Shown piece by piece: positions 18,298-27,339 of a stretch of DNA of 64,000 nt (the first letter of the stretch is position 1; each line of letters begins with the position of its first letter). The notes under the pieces were generated by a model that ran no database searches, had not been told where the DNA came from, and saw only the letters and a program-made list of their open reading frames with translations. Source of the DNA: Pseudomonadota bacterium (lineage in GTDB: Bacteria > Pseudomonadota > Gammaproteobacteria > Steroidobacterales > Steroidobacteraceae); assembly GCA_025355105.1 (NCBI GenBank), contig JANYAE010000052.1, forward strand, positions 1 through 64,000, in the 5' to 3' direction. The translations under genes and the position numbers were made by a program.

Positions 18298-18472
18298 GGC
18301 GTTCTCCGGCAAGCGAGGCCGCAGCGCAGCATCGCTGGCGCCGCGTCGCGGCGCAGCCTCGATGCCCGGCTGCCGACGGACGATAGTGGCGGCCGCCCGC
18401 GCTTACAACTGTCCGGTGATCGAACCGTCCCGCCTGCGCCCGGGCGTGCGACCGGCAGGGTAAGATCGCTGC

Positions 18473-19108
18473 ATGAGCGGCCATGACCCTCACGACCACG
18501 ACGACCACGACGACCACAGCGAGCTGGGCGACATGGACGTGCGGGTGCGCGCGCTGGAGTCGATCCTGGCCGCCAAGGGCTACGTGGACCCGGCGGCACT
18601 TGACGTCCTGATCGACACGTACCAGACCCGCGTCGGGCCCCGCAACGGCGCGCGCGTCGTGGCGCGGGCCTGGACGGACCCGGACTTCCGGGCTTGGCTG
18701 CTCGAGGACGCGACGGCCGCAATCACCTCGCTCGGCTTCGTCGGTCGGCAGGGCGAGCACATGGTCGCGGTGGAGAACACAGCCGCGCGCCACAACATCG
18801 TGGTCTGCACGCTCTGCAGCTGCTACCCGTGGCCGGTGCTCGGCCTGCCGCCGGTCTGGTACAAGAGCGCGCCGTACCGGGCGCGCGTCGTGCGCGATCC
18901 GCGCGGGGTGCTGGCAGAATTCGGCCTCAGCTTGCCGGCGACGACCGAGATCCGCGTCTGGGACTCTACCGCCGAGGTCCGCTATCTCGTCATCCCGCGG
19001 CGTCCGCCGGGCAGCGCGGCGCTCGGCGCGGAGGCGCTCGCCGAGCTCGTGACGCGCGACTCGATGATTGGTACCGGGCTCGCGCGTGCGCCGGGCGCGC
19101 CGACGTGA
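18473..19108 (+). CDS. nthA: Nitrile hydratase alpha subunit, cobalt type
   Basis: Alpha subunit of nitrile hydratase, which hydrates nitriles to amides in the cytoplasm. The metal site is [11 protein letters not shown] with Cys112, Cys115 and Cys117, the latter two being the residues oxidised to sulfinate and sulfenate in the family. Thr113 in CTLCSC marks the cobalt type (iron enzymes have CSLCSC). The rest, including [20 protein letters not shown] and [17 protein letters not shown], is standard. The N-terminus is an unusual His/Asp run within residues 4-16 that could bind metal. The stop overlaps the beta-subunit GTG. Confidence 0.95.
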   Translation: MSGHDPHDHDDHDDHSELGDMDVRVRALESILAAKGYVDPAALDVLIDTYQTRVGPRNGARVVARAWTDPDFRAWLLEDATAAITSLGFVGRQGEHMVAVENTAARHNIVVCTLCSCYPWPVLGLPPVWYKSAPYRARVVRDPRGVLAEFGLSLPATTEIRVWDSTAEVRYLVIPRRPPGSAALGAEALAELVTRDSMIGTGLARAPGAPT

Positions 19109-19767
19109 ACTACCGCTCGCACGCGGATCTCGGCGGCCGAGAGCTCCGTGAGCGCGTCGTGCCGGAGCCGGAGGGCGACCCATTCCACGCCCGCTGGGAG
19201 CAACGCGCGCACGCGATCACGATCGCCATGGGCGCGACCGGCCTCTGGAACATCGATATGTCGCGCGCCGCGCGCGAGACGCTCGCCGACTACGGCACGC
19301 TCGACTACTACGGCAAGTGGCTCGCAGGACTCGAACGGCTGCTGTGCGAGCACGGCATCGTCGGCGCGGACGAGATCGCCGCCGGCCGCGCGCTCCGGCC
19401 GGGGTGCGTGCTGCCGCGCGTGCTCGCGGCGCGGGACGTCGCATCGACGCTGGCGCGCGGCGCGCCCACCGCGAGGGTGCCCGCGACATCAGCGCGGTTC
19501 GCGATCGGCGCGCGAGTGCGCACGCGCCCCGACGCAGCGCCGCATCACACCCGGCTACCGGGCTACGCGCGCGGCAAGTCCGGCCGCATCGAGCGCGTGC
19601 TGGGCGCCCACGTGTTCGCCGACACCCATGCGCAGGGACTCGGCGAGCAGCCGCAGTGGCTGTACACCGTGGTCGTCAGCGGCGAGGAGCTGTGGGGCGC
19701 AGGCGCTGAGCGCGAGCGACTTGAGGTGTCGATCGACGCTTGGGAACCGTACCTGGAGAGCGGGTGA
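19105..19767 (+). CDS. nthB: Nitrile hydratase beta subunit
   Basis: Partner of NthA in the alpha-beta core of nitrile hydratase. Starting at GTG 19105 (GTGA overlap with nthA), it has 220 residues. It begins [10 protein letters not shown] and continues with [20 protein letters not shown] and [17 protein letters not shown] (helical N-terminal domain). It ends with an SH3-like barrel: [40 protein letters not shown] and [12 protein letters not shown]. All are diagnostic of the beta subunit. The tight overlap ensures equal synthesis with alpha. Confidence 0.95.
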   Translation: MNYRSHADLGGRELRERVVPEPEGDPFHARWEQRAHAITIAMGATGLWNIDMSRAARETLADYGTLDYYGKWLAGLERLLCEHGIVGADEIAAGRALRPGCVLPRVLAARDVASTLARGAPTARVPATSARFAIGARVRTRPDAAPHHTRLPGYARGKSGRIERVLGAHVFADTHAQGLGEQPQWLYTVVVSGEELWGAGAERERLEVSIDAWEPYLESG

Positions 19768-20129
19768 GCACCTTCGTGCCGCCACTGCCGGGACTGCCGC
19801 TCAGTGCCGATGGGCCGGTATTCCGCGAGCCGTGGGAGGCGCATGCCTTCGCCATGGCGCTGGCGCTGCACGAACGCGGGCTCTTCACCTGGACGGAATG
19901 GGCGACTGCGCTTGCCGCGGAGATTTCGTCGGCGCAGCGCGCCGGTGACGCCGATCGCGGCGACACCTACTACCATCACTGGCTCGCCGCGCTCGAGCGG
20001 CTGGTCGCGGCGAAGGGCGCAAGCACGCCGCGTGAGCTCGAGCGCTACCGGCGAGCGTGGGATCGGGCCGCTGCGCGCGCGCCGCACGGCCAGCCGATCA
20101 CGCTCGCGCCGCACGACCTCGAGGCCTGA
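19764..20129 (+). CDS. Nitrile hydratase accessory/activator protein
   Basis: A 121-residue protein homologous to the N-terminal part of the nitrile hydratase beta subunit: FREPWEAHAFAMALALHERG followed by FTWTEWATALAAEI and YYHHWLAALERLVAAKG. This is the nitrile hydratase accessory family (p14k/NhlE-like), which in cobalt enzymes escorts and swaps the metallated alpha subunit. The GTG start overlaps the beta stop (GTGA), completing a coupled alpha-beta-activator operon. No cobalt transporter or amidase gene follows. Confidence 0.9.
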   Translation: MSTFVPPLPGLPLSADGPVFREPWEAHAFAMALALHERGLFTWTEWATALAAEISSAQRAGDADRGDTYYHHWLAALERLVAAKGASTPRELERYRRAWDRAAARAPHGQPITLAPHDLEA

Positions 20130-20138
20130 GCCGGGCCG

Positions 20139-20609
20139 CTAGCGCAGGTGGCCAAGCGGCAGCCGCGTCGAGCGCTTCATCGTCTCGAGCGCGAGGCTCG
20201 ACTCGACATCGCGCACGCACGGAATCCTGAGCAGCCGCTTGAGCACGATGTCGCTCAGCGACTCGAGGTCGGGCACCAGGACCTGCAGCATGAAGTCGTG
20301 CTCGCCGGTCGTCGCGTAGCAGCTGACCACCTCATCGATGGCCTCAAGTGCGCCGCGGAACTGCGCGACGTTCTCGTCAGTGTGGCGCTCGAGCTTCACC
20401 TGCACAAAGGCCCGCACCTTGAGGCCGAGCCGAGCCGGATCGATCGCCGCCGCGTAGCCCTGGATGATGCCGGCCTCCTCCAGCTGGTGGATGCGTCGCG
20501 CGCAGGGCGTGGCCGACAGGCCGACCCGCTCGGCAAGTTCCACCACCGGGCGACGCCCGTCCTGCTGTAACTCGGCCAGCAGGCGGACGTCGATCGCGTC
20601 CAACTTCAT
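20139..20609 (-). CDS. Lrp/AsnC family regulator, probable BkdR
   Basis: A 156-residue leucine-responsive regulatory protein homologue. The N-terminal helix-turn-helix spans LLAELQQDGRRPVVELAERVGLSATP and CARRIHQLEEAGIIQGYAA; the C-terminal RAM ligand-binding domain includes LKVRAFVQVKLERHTDENV and CYATTGEHDFMLQVLVPDL. It is divergent from a branched-chain 2-oxoacid dehydrogenase operon, the arrangement of BkdR in pseudomonads, where the Lrp homologue activates bkd genes in response to branched-chain amino acids. That role is inferred from position. A GAGG ribosome site lies 10 bases before the ATG. Confidence 0.9.
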   Translation of the reverse strand: MKLDAIDVRLLAELQQDGRRPVVELAERVGLSATPCARRIHQLEEAGIIQGYAAAIDPARLGLKVRAFVQVKLERHTDENVAQFRGALEAIDEVVSCYATTGEHDFMLQVLVPDLESLSDIVLKRLLRIPCVRDVESSLALETMKRSTRLPLGHLR

Positions 20610-20753
20610 TGGTGATAAACCTCGCTAACATGCCAGTTAATAGAGATTACCACTAAGCGTGGCCTAAATGAGGACGAAGTTTGGCTGTTTCCGCTCGGCC
20701 GACGCCCCTAGGATGATCCTCAGGGCGCGTCCGCGCCGGAGGGTCCACGAGCG
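20610..20753. promoter_or_regulatory. Divergent control region of lrp-type regulator and bkd genes
   Basis: The first 60 bases next to the regulator are A/T-rich against a GC-rich background, as expected of Lrp-type binding and bending sites. GGTGATAAACC near 20617 and GATTACCACTAA near 20645 form an imperfect inverted repeat (TGGTgATa against TGGTAATC). Promoter boxes for either gene are not clear to me. Confidence 0.5.
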
Positions 20754-22853
20754 ATGAATGCGATCCCGTCGATCGTCAGCCGCCCGGCACCGACCGCAGC
20801 CATCAACTGGCGGCAGGTCGTGACGGTGGTGCTTCGCTCGCGGGCGCTCGACGAACTCGAGGAGTCGCGGCTCCTGCCTGCGCGCCAGGTGCTCTATCAG
20901 TTCACGGCGCGCGGCCACGACGTCACGCAGGCCCTGCTTGCGCAGTTCCTGGGCGGCGAGCGCGACGGCGTCGCCGTCTACTACCGCTCGCGACCGCTCG
21001 CACTTGCGCTCGGCCTCAGCCTCGACGATGCGCTGGCCTCGACGATGATGCGGTCCGGCAGCATGAGCGAGGGTCGCGACATCGGCGTCGTCTTCAACCT
21101 GCCGCGCCGCGACGGCGCCTGCGTTCTGCCGGCGTGCGGCGGCGTAGGCGCACAGTACACACCTGCCGTTGGCTGGGCACAGGCGCTGATGTACCGGGCG
21201 CGCCAGCTCGGCGACCACGCCGCGGCGGGCAGCATCGCGGTAGTGCACGGCGGCGAGGCGTCGACGGCGACCAACGGCTTCTGGGCGGCGCTCAACATCG
21301 CGACCACGCAGCAGCTGCCGATCCTGTTCTACATCGAGGACAACGGCTACGGCATCTCGGTGCATTCCGACCTGCAGACGCCGGGCGGCAATATCGCCGC
21401 TAATCTCGGCGCGTTCCGCGGGCTGACGGTGCTCGACGGCGATGGTGCTGATCCGGAGCAGGCGGCGCGCCTGATCGGCGAGGCCGCGAGCCGCGTGCGG
21501 CTGCAGCGCCAGCCGGTGTTCCTGCGCCTCACGGTGCCGCGACTGTGCGGGCACTCGGGCCAAGACACGCAGACCTACAAGACCGCGGACGAGATCGCGC
21601 ACGAGCGGGCGCGGGATCCGCTCAAGGCCTTGCACGAGCTGCTCGTGCCGCGGCTGATGTCGGCCGACGACTGGCTGAGCCTCGAGGCCGAGGCGCGTGC
21701 CGAGGTCGAGGCCGCGCTCGTTCGCGTCGAGCGCCGCGCTGGGCCGGATCCGGCCAGCGCGACGCGTTTCGCATTCTCCGAATCCGCCGCCGACGGCACT
21801 GCGATGCTGCAGGTTCAGGGCGGCATGCGCGCCGACGGCGTCGCACCGCCCGCAGGCACGCCGACGCCGCGGCCGGACGGCCCCCGCATCAATATGCTGA
21901 CGGCGATTCGCCGCACGCTCGAGCACGAGCTGGCCGTCAATCCGCGCGTCGTGGTGTTCGGCGAGGACGTCGGCCGCAAGGGCGGCGTGCACGCGGCCAC
22001 GCTCGGCCTGCAGGACAAGTTCGGCGTCGAGCGCGTGTTCGACACCAGCCTCTCGGAAGAAGGCATCGTCGGCCGCGCGGTCGGCATGGCGCTCGCGGGT
22101 CTGGTGCCGGTCCCCGAGATCCAGTTTCGAAAGTACGCCGATCCCGCCGCCGAGCAGCTGAACGACTGCGGCACGATGCGCTGGCGCACCGCCAACCGCT
22201 TCGCGGCGCCGATGGTCGTGCGCATGCCCGGTGGCTTCTTCAAGTGCGGCGATCCCTGGCACAGCCAGTCGAACGAGGTGCAGTTCGTGCACGCGATCGG
22301 CTGGCGCGTCGCGATGCCATCGAACGCCGAGGACGCCGTGGGACTGCTGCGTTCGGCGTTGCGCGGCAACGACCCGACCATCTTCTTCGAGCATCGCGCG
22401 ATGCTCGACGGCGCCTGGGCGCGTCGTCCGTACCCAGGCGACCACTTCGAGATCCCGTTCGGCCAAGCTCGCGTATTGCGTCCCGGCGAGAGGCTCAGCG
22501 TCGTCAGCTGGGGCGCGATGGTCGAGCGCGCCGAGCAGGCGGTCGCTGCCGCCGGCGTCGACGCGGAGCTCATCGACCTGCGCACGCTGTCGCCGTGGGA
22601 CCGCGAGACAGTGCTTGCGTCGGTCCGCAAGACGCGGCGCTGCCTGATCGTCCACGAGGACAACATCACCGCGGGCTTCGGCGCCGAGATCGCAGCCGTG
22701 CTCGCCAAGGAGGCGTTCTTCGACCTCGACGCGCCGATCGAGCGCATGGCGATGCCCGACGTGCCGAGCCCACACAGCCCGGCGTTGCTCGACGCGGTGG
22801 TGCCGAGCGTCGCGCGGCTCGCCGAGGCGATGCGCACGCTGGTAGCGATCTGA
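20754..22853 (+). CDS. Branched-chain 2-oxoacid dehydrogenase E1, fused alpha-beta
   Basis: A single 699-residue chain containing both halves of a thiamine-diphosphate E1 enzyme. Residues about 25-345 resemble the alpha subunit (VYYRSRPLALALGLSLDDAL, HGGEASTATNGFWAALNIAT, YIEDNGYGISVHSD for cofactor binding). Residues about 375-699 resemble the beta subunit (INMLTAIRRTLEHELAVNPR, VFGEDVGRKGGVHAATLGLQ, RVFDTSLSEEGIVGRAVGMA, FGAEIAAVLAKEAFFDLDAP). It decarboxylates 2-oxoisovalerate-type keto acids and acylates the lipoyl group of E2, encoded next. The second half carries no transit or extra domain, so the fusion looks genuine and complete. Confidence 0.92.
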   Translation: MNAIPSIVSRPAPTAAINWRQVVTVVLRSRALDELEESRLLPARQVLYQFTARGHDVTQALLAQFLGGERDGVAVYYRSRPLALALGLSLDDALASTMMRSGSMSEGRDIGVVFNLPRRDGACVLPACGGVGAQYTPAVGWAQALMYRARQLGDHAAAGSIAVVHGGEASTATNGFWAALNIATTQQLPILFYIEDNGYGISVHSDLQTPGGNIAANLGAFRGLTVLDGDGADPEQAARLIGEAASRVRLQRQPVFLRLTVPRLCGHSGQDTQTYKTADEIAHERARDPLKALHELLVPRLMSADDWLSLEAEARAEVEAALVRVERRAGPDPASATRFAFSESAADGTAMLQVQGGMRADGVAPPAGTPTPRPDGPRINMLTAIRRTLEHELAVNPRVVVFGEDVGRKGGVHAATLGLQDKFGVERVFDTSLSEEGIVGRAVGMALAGLVPVPEIQFRKYADPAAEQLNDCGTMRWRTANRFAAPMVVRMPGGFFKCGDPWHSQSNEVQFVHAIGWRVAMPSNAEDAVGLLRSALRGNDPTIFFEHRAMLDGAWARRPYPGDHFEIPFGQARVLRPGERLSVVSWGAMVERAEQAVAAAGVDAELIDLRTLSPWDRETVLASVRKTRRCLIVHEDNITAGFGAEIAAVLAKEAFFDLDAPIERMAMPDVPSPHSPALLDAVVPSVARLAEAMRTLVAI

Positions 22854-22855
22854 CC

Positions 22856-24049
22856 GTGGGTGCCTGGACCGACGTGCGTGCGCCGGACGAGCAGTCCGAG
22901 GGGACGCGATCACAGGTGCTGCGCTGGCTGAAGAAGATCGGCGATCCGGTCGCCGCCAACGAGCCGCTGCTCGAGCTCGAAACCGACAAGGTCACGGTAG
23001 AGATTTCGTCACCGGTGTCGGGCGTACTGCGCGAGATCGCCAAGCGCGAGCAGGATCCGGTGACGCCGAGCGAGCTGCTCGGCCGCATCGAGGCGCAGGC
23101 CGTCGCTGCCGCAGGCGCTGCGAGCGTCGCACCGGCCGTCGTGCCTGCGATCGCCCTGCCCTCACAGCCGCCGCGCTTTCGCGGACTCAGCCCGTCGGTC
23201 CGACGGCTGCTCGCCGAGCACCAGCTTGATCCCGCGGCGCTCGCCGGCAGCGGCCTCGGCGGCCGCATCACCGCCAACGACGTACTGCGCCACGCCGGCC
23301 ACGCGGCACGGGCCCCGGCCGCCCGTTCCGCCGTGCCGAGCGAGGCTTTCGCCGGCCGCCTCATGCCGCACTCGCCGATGCGGCGCCGGATCGCCGAACG
23401 TATGGTCGAGAGCCTGCTGCACACGGCACCGCATGTCACCACGGTTTTCGAGGCGGACCTCGGGGCCGTGCTAGCCCACCGTGCGCGCCAGCGTGCCGAT
23501 TTCGAGCGCCGCGGAGCGCCATTGACGCTGACCGCCTATTTTCTCGCCGCCTGCGTTGACGCCGTGCGGGCAGTGCCGGAGGCGAATGCGCGTTGGACCG
23601 ATGCGGCGATCGAGCTCCACGAACGGCTCGACGTCGGCGTCGCGACGGCGCTCGGCGAGCGCGGTCTGATCGTGCCGGTCGTGCGCGACGTCGCGTCGCT
23701 CGATCTCTTCGAAATCGCGACGCGGCTCGCCGATCTGACGGCCCGAGCGCGAGCTGACCGGCTGACGCCGGCCGACGTGCGCGCCGGAACCTTCACGATC
23801 TCGAACCACGGCGTCAGCGGCAGTCTGATCGCGACGCCGATCGTCATCAACCAGCCGCAGTCGGCGATCCTGGGCATCGGCAAGCTCGAGAAGCGCGTCG
23901 TCGTCGTAAGCCGCGACGGCGAGGACGTGGTCGCCATTCGCCCGCGCTGCTACGTGACGCTGACCCTCGACCACCGGGTAATGGACGGCGAGCGCGCCAA
24001 TCGCTTTCTGGGCGCGTTCGTCGCGCGCCTCGAGGCCTGGCCTGCCTGA
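22856..24049 (+). CDS. 2-oxoacid dehydrogenase E2 (dihydrolipoyl acyltransferase)
   Basis: Core acyltransferase of the same complex, 397 residues from GTG 22856, two bases after the E1 stop. Lipoyl domain: LLELETDKVTVEISSPVSG with lipoyl-Lys45. Peripheral-subunit-binding domain: LSPSVRRLLAEHQLDPAAL then GSGLGGRITANDVLRH. Catalytic domain ends with YVTLTLDHRVMDGERANRFL, containing the active-site HxxxDG. One lipoyl domain is usual for branched-chain E2. No E3 (lipoamide dehydrogenase) gene follows, so the complex must borrow one from elsewhere. Confidence 0.93.
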   Translation: MGAWTDVRAPDEQSEGTRSQVLRWLKKIGDPVAANEPLLELETDKVTVEISSPVSGVLREIAKREQDPVTPSELLGRIEAQAVAAAGAASVAPAVVPAIALPSQPPRFRGLSPSVRRLLAEHQLDPAALAGSGLGGRITANDVLRHAGHAARAPAARSAVPSEAFAGRLMPHSPMRRRIAERMVESLLHTAPHVTTVFEADLGAVLAHRARQRADFERRGAPLTLTAYFLAACVDAVRAVPEANARWTDAAIELHERLDVGVATALGERGLIVPVVRDVASLDLFEIATRLADLTARARADRLTPADVRAGTFTISNHGVSGSLIATPIVINQPQSAILGIGKLEKRVVVVSRDGEDVVAIRPRCYVTLTLDHRVMDGERANRFLGAFVARLEAWPA

Positions 24050-24065
24050 GCGGCGGCCGCGGCTG

Positions 24066-24980
24066 CTACTGCGGCGTCTGCTGCCGCTGGTACTCGTGGT
24101 GCTTCATCGCGAGGTACGTGGCGCGATCTACCTCATGCAGCTGGCGCGGGTAGCGCTCGGTGGCGGCGTACCAGCGATCGAGGCTCAGCTCGAGGCGCTG
24201 CGCCGGTGGTACTGCGAGTGTCGCGAGGTAGGCGTCGATTGCGAGGAAGTAGCGCATTGTATTGCGCTCGACGACGCCACGCATGCCGCCGATGTAGCGC
24301 GGCCGCGCGTCGCCGGACACGTCGATCCGCGTGAAACCGACCTTGCCGCTGCCGCTCGTCGCCAGGTAGGCATCCATCGCAAGGCGTGCCTCGAAGCCGA
24401 ACTGGTACGAGTAGCGCAGGTGCACGAAGGACCGGCCGGGCGCGAGCGCGATGCTCTCGAGCGTGATGCGGTAGGCGGTCGTGCCGAACGGCCCTTTCGG
24501 CGAGGCGAGCTCGACGACGACGTAGTCGGCGCCGGCCGCGACCACGCGGCAATCGAGATCGAGGCGGAACGCATCGTTGAGCGGCTGATCGTACTTGCGG
24601 CCGATCGCTACCGACAACGCCGGGGCCGTTCCGTGGCTGGCGGGTCGGCAGTATTTGACGTTGAGGTGCAGGATCAGCGCGTCGCACCAGCGCGCCGTGC
24701 TCGTCACCATCGTCGCGACCGTGGCCACCGGGTAGTCCACGACCGCCCAGACGTCTCCCTGCAGACCGTGCGGCGACTCCGCCGATTCGAGCAGCAGGCG
24801 CTGCTGGAAGGTGCTGTGCTCGAGCCGGTCGGCGAGCGATGCGAACCGGCCGCGCAGTGCGGCGGTCGGGTCGCGGTCCGGGAGCGGCGCACCGGCTGCG
24901 CCGACCGCACCGAGCGCGAGCGCGGCGATGCCGAGCAGCGCGACCGACCAGTTGGCGCGCGCCGGGAGGAGCCTCTTCAT
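24066..24980 (-). CDS. Exported protein of unknown function
   Basis: A 304-residue protein I do not recognise with certainty. It begins with a clear Sec signal (WSVALLGIAALALGAVGAAGA). The mature part has a helix-rich start (LRGRFASLADRLEHSTFQQR) and then alternating beta-strands, with VWAVVDYPVATVATMVTSTA, CDALILHLNVKYCRP (two Cys that could form a disulfide) and FVHLRYSYQFGFEARLAMDA. This order resembles a START/SRPBCC-like lipid-binding fold, which is a guess. It lies 28 bases downstream of a serine hydrolase and probably shares its transcript. Confidence 0.7.
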   Translation of the reverse strand: MKRLLPARANWSVALLGIAALALGAVGAAGAPLPDRDPTAALRGRFASLADRLEHSTFQQRLLLESAESPHGLQGDVWAVVDYPVATVATMVTSTARWCDALILHLNVKYCRPASHGTAPALSVAIGRKYDQPLNDAFRLDLDCRVVAAGADYVVVELASPKGPFGTTAYRITLESIALAPGRSFVHLRYSYQFGFEARLAMDAYLATSGSGKVGFTRIDVSGDARPRYIGGMRGVVERNTMRYFLAIDAYLATLAVPPAQRLELSLDRWYAATERYPRQLHEVDRATYLAMKHHEYQRQQTPQ

Positions 24981-25008
24981 CAGGCGATCACACCCACGGC
25001 AGGCTCGC

Positions 25009-26301
25009 TCAGCCCGGGTTCGACAGCAGGTGGCGCCCGAGCGCGTGGTAAGCAGGCAGCGAGTTCGGGTCCAGGTTGACGTTGCTCGCGAGCGGGTGCG
25101 ACGCGAACCGGGCGATCACCATCTCGGCCTTCGGGTCCACGTAGACCGCTTGGCCGTGGATGCCGCGTGCCGTGTATGCGCCGTGCTCGTTGTGGGATAC
25201 CCACCACTGGTTCCGGTAGCTCCAGCCGGGCAGCGTCGCGTAGCCGGCGCAGGCGAACGCCTCGCGGCTGCCGCCGCGGCGGATATCGGCGACCACGGCT
25301 GCCGGCACGACCTGCCGGCCGTTGTACGCGCCGTCGAGCCGCAGCATCTCGCCAAAGCGCGCGAGGTCGCGCAGCCGAAGGTTGAGCGCGACGGCGACCA
25401 GCGGCGTGCCGACCGAATCGACCTGCAGGAATGCGTCGTCTTCCATGCCGAGCGCGCTCCAGAGGCGCGCCTGCAGCAGTTCGTGCGGTGATGCGCCGCT
25501 GACGCGTGCGAGCAGCCAGCCGACGACGTCGGTATTGATCGAGCGGTAGGTGAAGGCCCGGCCATGCTCGCCGGCCTTGCCGATCGTCGCGAGGTACTCA
25601 TAGGCGGCGCGGGCGCCGGCGTAGTCGGCGCGACGCGGTACGAGCCCGGTGGCGCGCGCGTAATCCGCAAAGTCGGACGTCGGATCGCCGTAGACCTCGG
25701 TGTAGCGCAGGGCCGTCGTCATGTCGAGTACCTGCCCGACCGTTGCGTCGCCGAAGCCGCTGGCCGCGAGCTCGGGAATGTAGTGGCGCACCGGCGCGCC
25801 GGCGTCGAGTGCACCCTCGGCGACCAGCGTTGCCGCGAGCACGCCGAAGAACGACTTGGTGACCGAGAAAGCAATATGTGGGCGCTCCGCCGAGAGCGCG
25901 CCGAGATACCGCTCGTAGGCGATGCGGCCGCGGTGCAGCACGACGATCCCGTCCGTGTAGTTCGCGGCCAGCGACTCCGCCCACGTGATCTCGGCTGTGG
26001 CACGGAGCGGCATCAGGCGCACCGCGTCGAGATCCGACCGCTCGGCGCGCGGCAGCACGCACACCGAGGACGAACCGCGCGCGACGTTCACCGTCGGCAC
26101 CAGCTCGCGCCAGTGCGAGAAACTCCAGCGCCACATCGGGAAACGCAGGAAGCTGCCGTCGTCGAAGCGGACCTGCTTGTCCAGCGGCGGCGGCGAGCCG
26201 CTCATCCAGCCGAGGGTGACGGGATCGCTCGCGTGCGAGTCGGCGAAGCTCGGCGCCGCGCCTGTGGCCGGGGCCGTTGAGGTCGTCGTCATGGCGGTCA
26301 T
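25009..26301 (-). CDS. Serine hydrolase of the beta-lactamase class C / NylB type
   Basis: A 430-residue penicillin-recognising-fold hydrolase. The nucleophile motif SxxK is in HIAFSVTKSFFGVLAATLV; the second motif is FTYRSINTDVVGWLLARVSG (Tyr-Arg-Ser-Ile-Asn), as in 6-aminohexanoate-dimer hydrolases and EstB-type esterases; later GYATLPGWSYRNQWWVSHNE and ARGIHGQAVYVDPKAEMVIA match the NylB-like group. No convincing signal peptide, so it is probably cytoplasmic. It probably hydrolyses an amide or ester rather than beta-lactams. A second in-frame ATG three codons in is an alternative start. Confidence 0.88.
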   Translation of the reverse strand: MTAMTTTSTAPATGAAPSFADSHASDPVTLGWMSGSPPPLDKQVRFDDGSFLRFPMWRWSFSHWRELVPTVNVARGSSSVCVLPRAERSDLDAVRLMPLRATAEITWAESLAANYTDGIVVLHRGRIAYERYLGALSAERPHIAFSVTKSFFGVLAATLVAEGALDAGAPVRHYIPELAASGFGDATVGQVLDMTTALRYTEVYGDPTSDFADYARATGLVPRRADYAGARAAYEYLATIGKAGEHGRAFTYRSINTDVVGWLLARVSGASPHELLQARLWSALGMEDDAFLQVDSVGTPLVAVALNLRLRDLARFGEMLRLDGAYNGRQVVPAAVVADIRRGGSREAFACAGYATLPGWSYRNQWWVSHNEHGAYTARGIHGQAVYVDPKAEMVIARFASHPLASNVNLDPNSLPAYHALGRHLLSNPG

Positions 26302-26406
26302 CCGGGTCCGAAGCGTGGAGCGCGGCGCCGTCGGCGGCGATGCCGACGGGCCCGCAGCGAGGGTACGGCAGCCCGTCGAGCGCCGGCAAGCGCCCGCGCC
26401 GCGGGT

Positions 26407-27339
26407 TCAGCCGCGCGGCAGGCCGGCAAAGCGACGGAAGACAGAAACTTCCGGCGTCGGCAGCCGGCCGTCGAGGCGGGCCGCAACCGCCACCAGATGC
26501 TGCTCCGCGGCGAGGAACACGCGCTCATATACGGTCCGGCACACTTCGTAGGCGGCAGTTCCCGGCCAGTCCCCGGGCAGCAGCGACGGCGGCAGCAGCG
26601 GATCACGCAGGTGGATCTTGCGGTACTCGTGGACCAGCAACGTGCGCACGAGGAAGGCATCAGCAGGCGCGAGCGGCCCGCGCACCGCGGGCAGGACCGG
26701 CTCGAAGTTGCGAATGAAGCGCGCGTAGCGCGCCGCGAGCTCGCGCAGGTCCCAACCCTGCGCCACCAGCTGCCGGTCGGGCCCGGCCCCGGCGGACCGT
26801 GCTTCGAGCAGGATCGGCGCGTCGCCGTGGCCGGCGGCCTCGAGGTGGCCGAGCGTCTCCGCCGGCGTCAGCGCCGGATGCGCGAGGACGCCGGCCGCGA
26901 GCTCGCCGAACCCTTCCCACAGCAGCGTCTCGCGGACTCGTCGCCGGCGTGCGGGGCTCGCCCCCGGTGTCAACACGAGCGTCCAGCGCCCGCTCCAGTC
27001 GCTGGCCGGGCCGGCGTAAATCCGTCGCGTGGCCTCGATGAAACGCTGCTTTCCGGAAGGCGAGAGGCGGTACTCGCTGAGCCGGCCGAGCCTGCGGCCG
27101 GCGAGCCAGTCATCCGCCGCGAGTCGCGCGACCGACGTGCGGACCAGGCGTTCCGTGAGACCGAAGGGCGCCATCAGGCCGATCAGGCTTGCGAGCGTGA
27201 TCGCCCCACCTCGCGGCGCGATCGCGTCGCCGAAGACCGTGATGATCAGCGAGCCGCCGCGAAGCGGTCGCTGGCGGCGAAAGCGCGTGACCAGGGCTGT
27301 GGTGACGTCCGGGCGGTCGTTCATGCGGCTGTGCATCAA
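26407..27339 (-). CDS. paaX: PaaX, repressor of phenylacetate degradation
   Basis: A 310-residue PaaX-family regulator, which in characterised bacteria represses paa genes until phenylacetyl-CoA binds. The N-terminal winged helix includes SLIITVFGDAIAPRGGAITL and ERLVRTSVARLAADDWLAGR, then LGRLSEYRLSPSGKQRFIEA; the C-terminal PaaX domain contains WTLVLTPGASPARRRRVRET and RNFEPVLPAVRGPLAPADAF. It is divergent from paaA and faces three copies of a TGTCAGA motif in the shared promoter region. ATG choice among the clustered M residues at the N-terminus (first, second or sixth) is uncertain. Confidence 0.93.
   Translation of the reverse strand: MMHSRMNDRPDVTTALVTRFRRQRPLRGGSLIITVFGDAIAPRGGAITLASLIGLMAPFGLTERLVRTSVARLAADDWLAGRRLGRLSEYRLSPSGKQRFIEATRRIYAGPASDWSGRWTLVLTPGASPARRRRVRETLLWEGFGELAAGVLAHPALTPAETLGHLEAAGHGDAPILLEARSAGAGPDRQLVAQGWDLRELAARYARFIRNFEPVLPAVRGPLAPADAFLVRTLLVHEYRKIHLRDPLLPPSLLPGDWPGTAAYEVCRTVYERVFLAAEQHLVAVAARLDGRLPTPEVSVFRRFAGLPRG

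Noticed and set aside
18480-18522. Simple repeat of CACGAC units
   Set aside because: It encodes the His/Asp-rich N-terminus of the nitrile hydratase alpha subunit and is in frame, so it is coding rather than a separate repeat element.
20664-22913. A 749-codon open frame on the minus strand opposite the E1 gene
   Set aside because: It is antisense to a well-supported 2-oxoacid dehydrogenase gene, is rich in Arg, Ala, Asp and His without any family motif, and is explained by high third-position GC of the real gene.
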